Assembly (NCBI RefSeq): GCF_001592435.1
Contig: NZ_CP014750.1
Span: 992,001 to 1,056,000, forward strand
Direction of reading: 5' to 3'
Length of the DNA stretch: 64,000 nt
Source: Thermococcus peptonophilus
GTDB lineage: Archaea > Methanobacteriota_B > Thermococci > Thermococcales > Thermococcaceae
Positions within the stretch are counted from its first letter, which is position 1. Each line of letters begins with the position of its first letter. This document shows positions 29,421 to 39,800 of the stretch, in pieces. Below the pieces are notes generated by a model. The model saw only the letters and a list, made by a program, of their open reading frames with translations. It did no database searches and was not told where the DNA came from. Position numbers and translations under genes: made by a program.

Positions 29421-30743
29421 CTACCTCATCGAGAGCCACTTCAGTACCCTCGCCGCTCTCTCGGGCGTCGGGAAGTTCTTGATGCCGTGCTCATCGAGGA
29501 GTTCGACACCATCCTTAATCAGTTCGCCCGCCATGAAGTTCACTATCACCGGCTTGCCGCACTCTGCCTCTATAACTGCCCTCGCTATCTCCTCGCTTAA
29601 TATGAATATCGGCGGCACGCAGATAACGAGGAGTGCATCAACGTTCTCGTCTCTGCAGACGACCTCGATGGTTTTCCTGTATCTTTCGTAATCGGCATCT
29701 GCAATGAGGTCTATCGGGTTCTTCACCGAGCACTGCGGCGGAAGGAAGGAGCGGAGCTCTTCAACTGTTTTCTCATCCAGCTTCGCTATCTCAAGGCCAA
29801 GCCTCTCAAGCTTATCCGTTGCCAAGACTCCCGGTCCCCCGGAGTTGGTAATAACAGCAACGCGCTTTCCAGCTCTCTGGTACATTTCGAAGGCCTTTGC
29901 CGCGTCGAACAGTTCCTCCATCTCCTCGACCTCTATCGCCCCCGCCTGCTTGAACGCCGCGTGGTAGATTTCATAGCTTCCAGCCAGGGAACCGGTGTGC
30001 GAGGCGGCCGCTTTGGCACCGCTCGCGCTCTTCCCGGCCTTGAGGACTATCACTGGCTTTTTGGAGGAAGCGTAGCGGAGGGCCTTTAGGAAACGCCTCC
30101 CGTCCTTTACGCCCTCTATGTAGAGGGCTATCGCCTTCGTGTTCTCGTCGTCGGCGAAGTACTTTAAAAAATCGCTCTCGTTTAAGTCGGCCGCGTTTCC
30201 ATAGGAGACGAAGGCGGAAAAGCCGATCCTTTCGTCGTTTCCCATTGCCAGCGCCGCCCCGCCGAAGGCGCCGCTCTGGCTGATCAGGGCCAGTCCACCA
30301 GGTTTAACGCGAACCTCGAAGGAGCCGAAGAACTTCCCATGAACGCCGAAGATGCCCGCACAGTTCGGCCCTATCACCCTCACACCGTGCTTTAGAGCCT
30401 TCTCCACAAGCTCCCTCTCAAGCTTCTCGTTGCCGACCTCAGAAAATCCCGCCGAGATAACCACGGCACCCCTGATGAGCGGCCCTATCTCGTCAATCAA
30501 AGCCGGGACGATTTTGGCTGGAACCGCTATTATGGCTGTATCAACTTGCTCGTCCAGCTTCTCCCTGATTTCGAAGGTTTTACCGCCGACTTCAACGGTT
30601 CCGCCCTTTGGGTTCACTGGAATTACCTTCCCCTCGAAACCTCCCTCAACGATGTTCCTCAGGATTTCGTACGCTATCGCTCCCTTCTTGAACGACCCGA
30701 AGACGGCGACGCTTGACGGGTAGAAAAAGAAGTCGAGGTTCAT
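29421..30743 (-). CDS. ADP-forming acetyl-CoA synthetase, alpha subunit
   Basis: The enzyme converts acyl-CoA, ADP and phosphate to the acid, CoA and ATP, the main substrate-level ATP step of peptide and sugar fermentation in Thermococcales. The 440-residue protein has a CoA-binding Rossmann domain (S-V-A-V-F-G-S-F-K-K-G), succinyl-CoA-ligase-like domains with G-P-N-C-A-G-I and A-L-I-S-Q-S-G-A-F-G, and the catalytic histidine in S-H-T-G-S-L-A-G. The beta (ATP-grasp) subunit is not in the window, so it is unlinked. ATG 30743 follows GGTGGTGAGG; the GTG codons at 30752 and 30749 lie inside that signal. Which acyl-CoA isoform it is cannot be told. Confidence 0.92.
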   Translation of the reverse strand: MNLDFFFYPSSVAVFGSFKKGAIAYEILRNIVEGGFEGKVIPVNPKGGTVEVGGKTFEIREKLDEQVDTAIIAVPAKIVPALIDEIGPLIRGAVVISAGFSEVGNEKLERELVEKALKHGVRVIGPNCAGIFGVHGKFFGSFEVRVKPGGLALISQSGAFGGAALAMGNDERIGFSAFVSYGNAADLNESDFLKYFADDENTKAIALYIEGVKDGRRFLKALRYASSKKPVIVLKAGKSASGAKAAASHTGSLAGSYEIYHAAFKQAGAIEVEEMEELFDAAKAFEMYQRAGKRVAVITNSGGPGVLATDKLERLGLEIAKLDEKTVEELRSFLPPQCSVKNPIDLIADADYERYRKTIEVVCRDENVDALLVICVPPIFILSEEIARAVIEAECGKPVIVNFMAGELIKDGVELLDEHGIKNFPTPERAARVLKWLSMR

Positions 30744-30810
30744 CCTCACCACCGCATACTGTTTTCAGCGGGACAAAAAAGCTTATTGGTCTGCATGAGT
30801 AAGTAGGACC

Positions 30811-32021
<1,211 letters not shown>

Positions 32022-32098
32022 GGCTTCTTTTTCCAAACTTTTGAGCAGGTTGATAGTCTTAAACTTTATAAGTTCAAACTATTGTCTCTCTATCGGGC

Positions 32099-32174
32099 AG
32101 CCCCGTGGTGTAGCGGCCAAGCATGCGGGACTTTGGATCCCGCGACCCGGGTTCGAATCCCGGCGGGGCTACCA
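32099..32174 (+). tRNA. tRNA-Gln (anticodon TTG)
   Basis: A complete cloverleaf: 7-base acceptor stem AGCCCCG / CGGGGCT, D-arm, anticodon stem CGGGA / TCCCG around the loop CTTTGGA (anticodon TTG), variable loop, T-arm with GGTTCGAATCC, and encoded CCA at 32172-32174. A TATA-like TTTATAAG lies at 32076-32083, about 20 bases upstream. No intron is present. Confidence 0.96.
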
Positions 32175-32177
32175 ATA

Positions 32178-32206
32178 CAAACTTCGCCTGCGCGAAGTTT
32201 GATCAA
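32178..32206 (-). repeat. Stem-loop repeat, copy A
   Basis: A perfect 10-base stem, CAAACTTCGC / GCGAAGTTTG, with loop CTGC begins four bases after the tRNA-Gln CCA. Read on the minus strand, it matches copies B and D including the TTGATC leader. At this position it could also terminate tRNA transcription. Confidence 0.75.
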
Positions 32207-32445
32207 GGTTCGTAGCTCTTTTCAGAATGCCAATTTCACGTGATTTTTCTCATCGAGTAGTTGTGCTTGAAAGTGAGAACTCCCAAACTAATCCTGTTAA
32301 CACGTGTTTAACTCTAAATCAACGCCCTTCGGGCGTCAAAAGAAAAAACACTTTTTGAGAAGTCTTCTAAGCATGTTCTCACTCAAAATGGGCACTTGCG
32401 GTCCAAAATCCTGAATAAAACCCTCTTGAAGAAGAGCCACAAACT

Positions 32446-32473
32446 TTGATGAAACTTTGCTCTGCAAAGTTTC
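32446..32473 (+). repeat. Stem-loop repeat, copy B
   Basis: TTGAT is followed by a perfect 10-base stem GAAACTTTGC / GCAAAGTTTC with a TCT loop. The preceding bases (CACAAAC) also match copy D, so the repeated unit is at least 35 bases. Confidence 0.75.
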
Positions 32474-32702
32474 AGCGCTGGCGGAAGATGAGTATGCGCT
32501 CTTAACGAGCTAACTTTTGAGTGGGTTTACTCACCAATCTGCTGATTTAGCAGAATTTTCTCACCGTATAGTGACCGAAGGGCACTAAAAAGAAAGTTAA
32601 AATCCCAATCAATGAGGAATTTTTAATATTAAACCCGCGCGAGCTTGCCTTCTAGCAAATCATACGCTTATTAACAGCAAGTTCAAGGGGAAGTGGAACC
32701 TT

Positions 32703-32730
32703 TTGGTCAAGCTTTGCGCAAGCAAAGGTT
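32703..32730 (+). repeat. Stem-loop repeat, copy C (degenerate)
   Basis: TTGGTCAAGCTTTGC, a 4-base loop and GCAAAGGTT correspond to the consensus TTGATSAAACTTTGC ... GCAAAGTTT with a few changes, some of which weaken the outer stem pairs. Confidence 0.6.
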
Positions 32731-33070
32731 GCTGGGGGGCTAACCCCCCACACCCCCAGAACACTCACACCGAAGTGTGATTGATTGGAAAAAGTCCCTT
32801 AGGAGGCTTCTAGCCATTCTCTTTGACCAAGTTTTGTGATTCTCGTCAAGTTTGCCCAACCGAGTTGTTTTTACTTGACTTGGAGGCCCTTTATAGGGAA
32901 CCTCCTTACAAGGATCCGCTAGTAAGGTTTCCACTCTCAGCGCCCAAAGGGCACCTACCCAAAAGGTAAACCATATTGAAAATGAGCGTTCACAGAGGTT
33001 CAACAAATCAAACAGGCTCAGAAAAAAGAAAAACCTATCTAATAGGCTTCCAATGAAGGAATCACGAACT

Positions 33071-33099
33071 TTGATGAAACTTTGCGCAGGCAAAGTTTC
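33071..33099 (+). repeat. Stem-loop repeat, copy D
   Basis: TTGAT followed by the perfect stem GAAACTTTGC / GCAAAGTTTC with loop GCAG, about 100 bases before the lplA start. It is the closest match to copy B and, with it, brackets about 600 bases. Confidence 0.75.
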
Positions 33100-33201
33100 T
33101 ATCCGCTCAGTGGTGACCGCTCTCATCACCCCTCAGGAGGGCTTGGCGTCATCATCGCTGAACTTAAAAGCCCCTTGGAGTTTTTAACGATGGTGGTTCA
33201 A

Positions 33202-33957
33202 ATGGGAACCCGCTTCATCCCGCTCATAGTTGCCAGGCCCGAAGTCCAGATGGCCATAGACGAGGCCATAATGAGGGCCAGAATCGAGGGAAAAGTTCCT
33301 GACACAGTGAGGCTTTATGCCTTCTCCCCCAGCTCAGTGACAATAGGCAGGTTCCAGAGCGTAGTCCACGACGTAAACCTTGAAGAGGCAAAAAAGCTCG
33401 GTGTTCCAGTTGTGAGAAGGATAACCGGCGGGGGAAGCGTCTTCCACGATGAGTACGGCGAGATAACTTACTCAGTTGTCATCGGAGAGGACTACCATCC
33501 GGCCCTCAAGAACGTTGAGGAGAGCTACCGCTATCTTGCAGGTCCGCTCGTGGATGCACTGAAAGAACTCGGGCTCGATGCAGGCTTTTCTGGGCTGAAC
33601 GACATAGTTGCCAACGGGAAGAAGATAAGCGGCTCGGCTCAGACCCGAAGGAGGGGAGTGATACTCCAGCACGGCACCTTCATGTACGCAACGAGGGTCG
33701 AGGTTCTCGGAAGGGTTCTCCGCGTTTCGAAGGAGAAGCTGAAGGACAAGGGAGTTTCGAGCATCTGGGAGCGGGTTACAACCCTTGAACGTGAGGGAGT
33801 AAAGCTCACCCGCTGGGAGGCCTACGAACTGCTGAAGGAGAACTTCTACAACGCCTTTGAGCTTGAAGAAGGCGAGCTGACAGACTACGAGCTTGAACTT
33901 GCTGAGAAGCTGATAGAAGAGAAGTATGGAAACCCGAAGTGGAACGAGATGCGTTAG
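33202..33957 (+). CDS. lplA: Lipoate-protein ligase A family protein
   Basis: The 251-residue protein has the biotin/lipoate ligase fold of LplA's large domain: Q-M-A-I-D-E-A-I at the start, R-R-I-T-G-G-G-S-V-F-H-D (lipoate-binding loop), the active-site lysine stretch N-D-I-V-A-N-G-K-K-I-S-G-S-A-Q and H-G-T-F-M. Such proteins activate lipoate or octanoate and attach it to the lysine of the glycine-cleavage H protein. The small C-terminal LplB-type domain appears to be short or absent. GGTGGTT precedes ATG 33202; in-frame starts further upstream lie in the repeat region. A lipoyl-synthase-like gene is at 8660. Confidence 0.88.
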   Translation: MGTRFIPLIVARPEVQMAIDEAIMRARIEGKVPDTVRLYAFSPSSVTIGRFQSVVHDVNLEEAKKLGVPVVRRITGGGSVFHDEYGEITYSVVIGEDYHPALKNVEESYRYLAGPLVDALKELGLDAGFSGLNDIVANGKKISGSAQTRRRGVILQHGTFMYATRVEVLGRVLRVSKEKLKDKGVSSIWERVTTLEREGVKLTRWEAYELLKENFYNAFELEEGELTDYELELAEKLIEEKYGNPKWNEMR

Positions 33958-34592
33958 GGAAGCTTCCAGTTTTCTCCGATTTTATACTCTTCTGCAAGCT
34001 CGTAGAAAAGCTCGTCCGTTCCAAGCTCTTCCCTCAGCCTCCTGAAGTTCTCTTCGAGGCGCGGAAGTCTACCCTTTGAGCGCCTCAGTATCTCGTTGCC
34101 AATCTCAACCGCAAAGCGGAGGTAGTCGTCATCAACGAGAACTCTGCCGTCCCTGCCGAGCGGTGTAGTGAGGTACTCGGTGGCGTTTATCTCGACGAGG
34201 TATCTAGTTGAGATGACCTTGAAGGTGGTGTACTTGAAGCCCGAGGCCAGGCCAAGCTCGTGGAGCTTCCTGGCCTTCTCAAGGCCTTCAGCAACGACAT
34301 GGAAGATCGGCGGCTGACTCTTGAGGAATATTATGCCTTCTTTCGCGTTCTTCAGGGCTTCCCTGGCCTCCTCGAACTCAATCGGCTTGTGGACTTTTAT
34401 CAGCCAGCGAGAGAGTGGCTTTGCCCCCAGAGCGGGCTCTTCAATGATGCCTATCCTTCCCGAGCAGGAGGAGGTAGTGTAGATGCCCTTAATGGAGTTG
34501 ATGAGCAGGAGGATGTCTATTATGTCTTCGTCAACCTTTCCATCTCTCATGGCTGTGAAGAGGCTTTGGAGGGCTTCCCGCTTGGCTTTCAT
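33954..34592 (-). CDS. taw3: tRNA wybutosine-synthesis methyltransferase Taw3/TYW3
   Basis: Taw3 N4-methylates the tricyclic wyosine precursor at G37 of tRNA-Phe. The 212-residue protein has the family core: D-I-L-L-L-I-N-S, T-S-S-C-S-G-R-I-G-I (conserved S-x-S-C-S-G-R), W-L-I-K-V-H-K-P, L-K-S-Q-P-P-I-F-H-V and A-S-G-F-K-Y-T-T-F-K. A GGGTGG ribosome-binding site supports ATG 34592; in-frame upstream codons to 34640 lack one. It overlaps the convergent lplA gene by 4 bases. Confidence 0.9.
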   Translation of the reverse strand: MKAKREALQSLFTAMRDGKVDEDIIDILLLINSIKGIYTTSSCSGRIGIIEEPALGAKPLSRWLIKVHKPIEFEEAREALKNAKEGIIFLKSQPPIFHVVAEGLEKARKLHELGLASGFKYTTFKVISTRYLVEINATEYLTTPLGRDGRVLVDDDYLRFAVEIGNEILRRSKGRLPRLEENFRRLREELGTDELFYELAEEYKIGENWKLP

Positions 34593-34707
34593 CTTTAATC
34601 CACCCCTGACCTTTTGATTTCCCATAATACCAGCCCACACTTGAGTTATCCACCCAAAAGGACACCAGATACCTTCTTCCGCCGATTCTGACGAAAACTT
34701 TATAAAG

Positions 34708-34998
34708 CTAACCCAAAAGCTTAAGCTGGAGATGGCCGGGGTGGTGTAGCCTGGTTAGCACAGGGGACTGTGGATCCCCTAGCCCGGGTTCAAATCCCGG
34801 CCCCGGCCCCAGAATCACCCTTCTCCCAGAATAAAACGCATTCAAAGCTTCTTCCAGCAAACGCGACATATTGATACCTTCTCTCTTCGCAAACTCCACC
34901 AAATCAGCCCGAATTCTCAACGTAACATTCTTCGTAACTGCACGCTTCTGTACACTGCCCTTGCAAATGCACGTGCAATTGCCTGTGCACGATCCCAT
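34708..34998 (-). CDS. Ribbon-helix-helix protein, apparently truncated into tRNA-His
   Basis: Residues 18-55 form a ribbon-helix-helix DNA-binding motif (V-T-K-N-V-T-L-R-I-R-A-D-L-V-E-F-A-K then G-I-N-M-S-R-L-L-E-E-A-L). The N terminus is rich in cysteine (C-T-G-N-C-T-C-I-C). After Y-S-G-R-R the frame reads straight through the antisense strand of tRNA-His, so the last 33 or so residues are not natural protein sequence. The real 3' end was probably lost or replaced at the tRNA when the island inserted. It is likely a small regulator from a mobile element. Confidence 0.55.
   Translation of the reverse strand: MGSCTGNCTCICKGSVQKRAVTKNVTLRIRADLVEFAKREGINMSRLLEEALNAFYSGRRVILGPGPGFEPGLGDPQSPVLTRLHHPGHLQLKLLG
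34734..34811 (+). tRNA. tRNA-His (anticodon GTG)
   Basis: A complete cloverleaf: acceptor stem GCCGGGG (34735-34741) / CCCCGGC (34801-34807), anticodon stem GGGGA / TCCCC around CTGTGGA, T-arm GGGTTCAAATCCC, and encoded CCA at 34809-34811. The tRNA-His identity features are present: discriminator C73 (34808) and a G at position -1 (34734). A TATA box TTTATAAAG lies at 34699-34707. The accessory island begins directly after it. Confidence 0.96.
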
Positions 34999-35063
34999 GG
35001 CCTGGCACCTCAGAAACCCTCAGACAGGCCAGCTTAAACAATTTGTGGTAAAAAAGTAAAAAA

Positions 35064-35453
35064 TCAGTCTGAATTCTCAGACCGCTCAAGAGAGAGTGTA
35101 GAGAGAACTTCCAGGCCCAAATGGGACAACACCACAGTATAATCTGCCTCCAGCTCAAAGAGGTAGCTTTCAAAAAATTTGAGCGACTCGAGCACTTCTT
35201 CTCCTACAAACCTCTCCACCTTACCTGCCTCAATAAACTCCTCCATAACCTCCTCAAAGACCCGCCTCGCATCAAAAAACCTCTCCCCTGCCCGGGCATG
35301 AAGACGGGAATAAACCCCCATCCAGTATTCCTGGGGTAGATTGAACTCCTTAAAGTACTCAATCATTACCTCGGCCATTTTCTTAAGGACGCCAACAAAA
35401 TCCAAAGGAGATGCCTCAGCCCATGTAGTTGATACCATTCCTTCAACACTCAT
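35064..35453 (-). CDS. Hypothetical helical protein, 129 aa
   Basis: No family is recognised. The product is an acidic, almost entirely helical soluble protein (for example F-V-G-V-L-K-K-M-A-E-V-M-I-E-Y-F-K-E-F, R-V-F-E-E-V-M-E-E-F-I-E-A-G). ATG 35453 has GGTGGTAGCC before it. It lies between the RHH gene and the EVE-domain gene in the island, all leftward. A role as an antitoxin-like or structural partner cannot be argued from the sequence. Confidence 0.5.
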   Translation of the reverse strand: MSVEGMVSTTWAEASPLDFVGVLKKMAEVMIEYFKEFNLPQEYWMGVYSRLHARAGERFFDARRVFEEVMEEFIEAGKVERFVGEEVLESLKFFESYLFELEADYTVVLSHLGLEVLSTLSLERSENSD

Positions 35454-35557
35454 GGCTACCACCAGTGGCCCGAGCGTTAAGACGAGAAATTAAACATAAC
35501 GGTCAAGACCCGGATAATCTGGCCAATTGAAAAACCGAGAAAAAGCACCAAAAACAG

Positions 35558-35986
35558 TCAGAGAAGGCTCTCAATGAGCTTGTAATCCTCTTCAGGGATT
35601 TTCCTCATTGCTTTGCCCATTAAGTGGCCGCTCCACCTCTTCTTGTTCGTGATAAACTTCAGCTTTGGAATGAGCGGCTTGAAGTCAACCTCCCCAAGCT
35701 TGACCGGCTTGATCCTCACCCTCAGCGGATAAGTCTCGTTCGGCACGTGGGCCTTGAAAATCCTGCTTGAATCCTCATAAGGCTCGCTCACAACCTCGAA
35801 AATACCGACAATCTTCGGTTCGAGGACTTCCTTGTTTTCGCGCTCCTGCTTGAGGTAGATGAGGAGCTTATCGCCGGGCTTTACTCTGGCAATCGTGTTC
35901 CTGTGTCTCCTTGGAACTCCCCAAACGTTCTTCTCCTTAATCACCTTCCAGTTCGCACGGTTGGTAATGCAGAGCCAGTAAGTCAT
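35558..35986 (-). CDS. EVE-domain (PUA-like) protein
   Basis: The 142-residue protein is a single EVE domain: [10 protein letters not shown] at the start, [26 protein letters not shown], and [15 protein letters not shown] near the end. EVE domains bind modified bases in DNA or RNA and are common in defence and restriction islands; fused to nucleases, they read base modification. As a free protein beside a methyltransferase-containing system it could be a reader, which is inference. ATG 35986 follows GGGTGGTC. Confidence 0.85.
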   Translation of the reverse strand: MTYWLCITNRANWKVIKEKNVWGVPRRHRNTIARVKPGDKLLIYLKQERENKEVLEPKIVGIFEVVSEPYEDSSRIFKAHVPNETYPLRVRIKPVKLGEVDFKPLIPKLKFITNKKRWSGHLMGKAMRKIPEEDYKLIESLL

Positions 35987-36037
35987 AAAGACCACCCGAG
36001 AACAAATTGGCAAAGAAAAGATAAAACAATTTTGGAG

Positions 36038-36325
36038 TCAAATTGGTAGGTCTTTAAGATGTCTCAACGCAAAAACGCTGCTCACTGCCCCCATGAGAAC
36101 AACAAAGACGTAAAGTCCGTTTATAAGGATATTTGCCTGCTGATAAAAGATATTTGACGGCTCAATCCCAAGGGCATTTGCCAGCTTGTCTTTGACATAC
36201 ACTACAAAGGCATACATGATGATACCTGCAATAAATGCAGCGCTTGGAAGAGCCATCTCAGTAATTATTCTGGTAAAAACTTCAAGAGCTTCCACAAGTT
36301 GTTCGAGCGGCTCCAATACGTCCAT
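36038..36325 (-). CDS. Small membrane protein, 95 aa
   Basis: From ATG 36325 (GGGGTGAT upstream) the frame encodes a short amphipathic start, then two strong membrane helices (about residues 28-46 and 68-85) separated by a polar loop with K-D-K-L-A-N-A-L-G. It directly follows a second small membrane protein gene with five bases between stop and start, so the two probably work together. Mobile elements of Thermococcales often encode such pairs, with unknown roles. No family is recognised. Confidence 0.55.
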   Translation of the reverse strand: MDVLEPLEQLVEALEVFTRIITEMALPSAAFIAGIIMYAFVVYVKDKLANALGIEPSNIFYQQANILINGLYVFVVLMGAVSSVFALRHLKDLPI

Positions 36326-36329
36326 TACA

Positions 36330-36593
36330 TCACCCCAATGATGATATGAACTCCAAAAGCGCATCTCTTACAGGGGCTACAATTGCAACAACCACAGCAA
36401 CGCCCACGAGGAACCAAGTTGCATAAAGAAGAATGGCGGATAACAGGTCATATGCTTGGATCGTTTGAGAAGCTTGGAATACAAACGGAGTAAAAGCATT
36501 ATACAGTACTTGCTCGACACTTGGAGTCTTGATGGTTACGAACAGTGTCACCAGGAGTATAACAAAGGCATGAACCGCCTTTCCAAAATCCAT
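36330..36593 (-). CDS. Small membrane protein, 87 aa
   Basis: Two hydrophobic helices (about 7-22 and 52-73, A-I-L-L-Y-A-T-W-F-L-V-G-V-A-V-V-V-A-I-V) flank a region with T-P-S-V-E-Q-V-L-Y-N-A-F. The first could be a signal or a membrane anchor. GGTGAG lies a few bases before the ATG. It is the first gene of the pair and lies just downstream of the defence operon, with about 230 bases between them that hold no gene. Confidence 0.55.
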   Translation of the reverse strand: MDFGKAVHAFVILLVTLFVTIKTPSVEQVLYNAFTPFVFQASQTIQAYDLLSAILLYATWFLVGVAVVVAIVAPVRDALLEFISSLG

Positions 36594-36824
36594 CGAAACT
36601 CACCAAGATACTTTACCATCTTAAGGTAAATAATCTTTTCGGTTCGTTAAACGTTAAGACGCTCTTCAACCCTTGTCGAGAGGTGCCATTGCTTAATCTG
36701 CTCCAAGATCCGGGTACCCAAAGACCACACTCCTTGTCTGGGGTACTCAACAGTCTCAGATTTCCAAATGATTTTATAAAAACGTTTGAGTTTTTGAGAC
36801 AATAATTAAGAAGACAAAAAGAGC

Positions 36825-39800
36825 TTAAATCACTTTCAAGACTCTGCGGACTTTTGTTTTCACATCAATCCCAACTGTTCCGGTAATGTCCACATCCTTC
36901 CCGTCAATAACAGCGTAAATTTGGGTGTCGCTCTCGAAAGGTCTGAAGATTTTGAGGATCACCGGCTTTTTCCCACCAAGGTTGGCCACGATGTAAATCC
37001 AGTACTGGTCCTTATGCCTCACAGCAAACTCATATTCTGCAGGTGTAATCTCTGCATTCAGCAAGAGCGGCTTGTGGCCTTTCACCTCAATGTACTTTTC
37101 ACCAGAGGGCTCGACCACTCGTATGTCGTAGTGCTCGTGGAGAGAAACGTCCTCGACTTTCCACTCACCGTCCGGGCCATACTGGTTCTCCAACCTCCGC
37201 TTTTCAAGCTCAATGATGATTTCCATCGCCTTCTTTTCACTCCTGAGGATATCCTCAAGCGGAACGAAGTTCCTCTCCATAAGCCTCTCGTATTCCCCTG
37301 TTGGCGCTTCAACGTCGTCTTCAGACAGCCCGTAGATATCGAGAATCTCCCCAGGAACATACTTCATGAGATTAAATGCCCGCTCGCTGACGCCCTCCAC
37401 TTGCATGAGAACATTTCCGACTTCGATTTTTATGTTCTTGAAAAGGCGCCCCCTCTTCAATCGTCCTCTGGTAAATGCGCTTTCATAATCTCTGTATTTG
37501 GAGTGAATACTGTACAATCCTTCCCGGGCAAGCTTCATAAGTTGCCCTGTGACTGTAAAGTTCTCGATGTTTGGTTTCGGCCTGCCCATTATCACGAATT
37601 CCCTGGAAAAGAGTTCTACCAAGTGTTCAAGCAGTTTGATGCCATACAAAAGCTCCCACCGCCCATTTCTCATCCTTACCAACACAGGGTACCGGTGAAG
37701 ATCACTGCCACTCTCAGGATCAATGACTCTGACGAGGTAAATATGCTCAACTCCATCCAGTCCTTTAACACCAATCCTCACTGGCTCCAGATCATCAAGC
37801 CCGTTCTTCACTACCCCAAAGAGAAGACGGGAAATATCCGGAACGTCTCTTTTATCGAGAACCTCCGTAAGGTAGCGCCTGAGAACCTCGTTTACGTGCT
37901 CCAGCTCGAACTCCTCAGGGTTCAAGATACCTTGAAGTTCCTCCCTGACTTGCTTTGAAGTATCTGCAGGAATTACCCGCTCAAGGTTTCTACGAAGGTT
38001 CTTGAGGGTCCGTATAATTGCCCCAGCGTAGCCAGAAAGTTCCCTCTTTATGGATGCCACGACAAGCTCAAATTCTGAAGGCTGCTCTTCCAGAGAGCCA
38101 CTTCCCTCCGCGTCTTCCTTCCACAATGCCTCGAAATCGCCTTCCAGCATTTGCTTACCAAACACTGGCCTACCAAGTCTCGGACCACTGCCAATGGCTT
38201 CGGTTATGTTCATAATCTTCCGATACAGGTTCTCCAGCACGTAAAGGTCCGTCTCAGCGGCGAGGAAGAGTGTGTAGGCCTTGGTCTCTCTCGTCTGACT
38301 GAGCCTCCAAACTCTACCGACTCTCTGCTCGAGCTTTATTGGGCTCCAGGGAGCCTCGTAGTTTATTACAACACTGGCAATCTGAAGGTTCAACCCCTCT
38401 GAAGCAACGTCCGTGGATATGAGAAGCTTACCGCTTTTCTCGAACTTCTCCATTTCAGAGTCTACCTCGTTGCTTCCCATCCCACCATAAAGGACTGAAA
38501 TCTCGTTTGAACCCAGCTCAAGACCGTGTTCCTCTGCGAGTACCTTCGGGAGGTTGCGCCTCAGGTAATCAAGGGTATCTTTGAACTCCGTGAACAGAAT
38601 TACTTTCTCGCCTTGCTTTATGTGGTACGCGGCAATCTCCGCCACCATTTTGAGTTTGCTGTCGTTATCCCTGATTTGCTCTCCCAGCCGGAGAATCCTC
38701 TCAAGGGCCATTACCTGCCTCTTATCGAGAAAGGCCGCATACTCATCAATTATCCTGTTGACAAAATCATCAATTTCGTCGAAATCCTCAAGCTCGATTT
38801 CGTCATACCCCAGCCCGAACACTTTCTCAACGTACTCTTTGACTTTCTGAGCGCTTCCTCTCCTCCCCGAGTTTGCACTTTCAGCAATCTTTGTGAGTGT
38901 TTTTACAGCTGCCTCGTAGCTTGAAGAGGCCCTCTTCCTGACAAGGACTGCAAGTAGAGCCACGGGGGAGTTTTCTTCAGCATTCTTGAGCATTTCAGAG
39001 AGGACGTGATCCAGCTCATTGAAAAACGCTCTTTCCACATCGCTTATATCCACAACAACGGCTCCAAAGTAACACTTCTTGAAAACCTCATAACCCTCAA
39101 GCTCGTTCACGACTTTCTTTGTCCTTCTCAGAACAAGAGTATCACGCGTCTTCCTGTAAAATGCGGGTTTGTCAAGCTTTTGATAATCCTTCGTGAGAGT
39201 GGTGTCAAGAAGGGCCAGCCTCGCAAGGTAATCCTTCGAGTCACCCCGGTGAGGCGTTGCCGACAAGAACACGACGTTGAGATTCTTACCCCGCCTTTTG
39301 ATGAGATCTTTCACGAACTTGTACCTCTGAGTGCCGAGCGTAACGTTGTGAACCTCATCAACGATGACAAGATCCCAGTCAATATCAAGGAACTTCTCCC
39401 GATGAGGGGAGCGCTTTGCAAGGTCAATCGAGACCACCGTGTAATGATCTGCAGTGTTTCTCAAGGCCCGCTCAACCTCACTTCCGTTCCTGATAACATT
39501 GGGCCGACCGCCGACCCTTCTTATCTCGTGCTTCCACTGTTCACGGAGAATCTTTGGAGTCAAAACGAGGATTCGCTTTGCCTCTCCTCTTAACTCAAGG
39601 TACCTCGCAATTGCGAGGGCCTGTATCGTTTTTCCAAGTCCAATTTCATCGGCGATGAGAATTCTTACGGGTCTCGTCACCATTGCATGATAAAGGGGCT
39701 GGAATTGGTGTTTAAACGGAGTTATCGGCGGCCCCATTGGAGACCGAAGAGACGTGTAAAAGAGCGCGGGATTGTGAATAAGCACCTCCCTTAAGAGGGC

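Larger units (their letters stand above)
32175..33201. other. Gene-free, hairpin-rich stretch after tRNA-Gln
   Basis: About 1 kb without a credible gene on either strand. Besides the four stem-loop repeats listed separately it has many other short perfect hairpins, among them ACGCCC / GGGCGT (32321-32337), TCTGCT / AGCAGA, GGGGG / CCCCC (32733-32750) and TCACAC / GTGTGA (near 32765-32780). It ends with the leader of lplA. Composition is more AT-rich than the flanking genes. It could be a worn-out element or hold an untranslated RNA; I see no conserved RNA family. Confidence 0.6.

Noticed and set aside
32175-33100. CRISPR array in the repeat-rich stretch after tRNA-Gln
   Set aside because: There are only four stem-loop copies, with irregular spacing and one in reverse orientation, so this is not an array.
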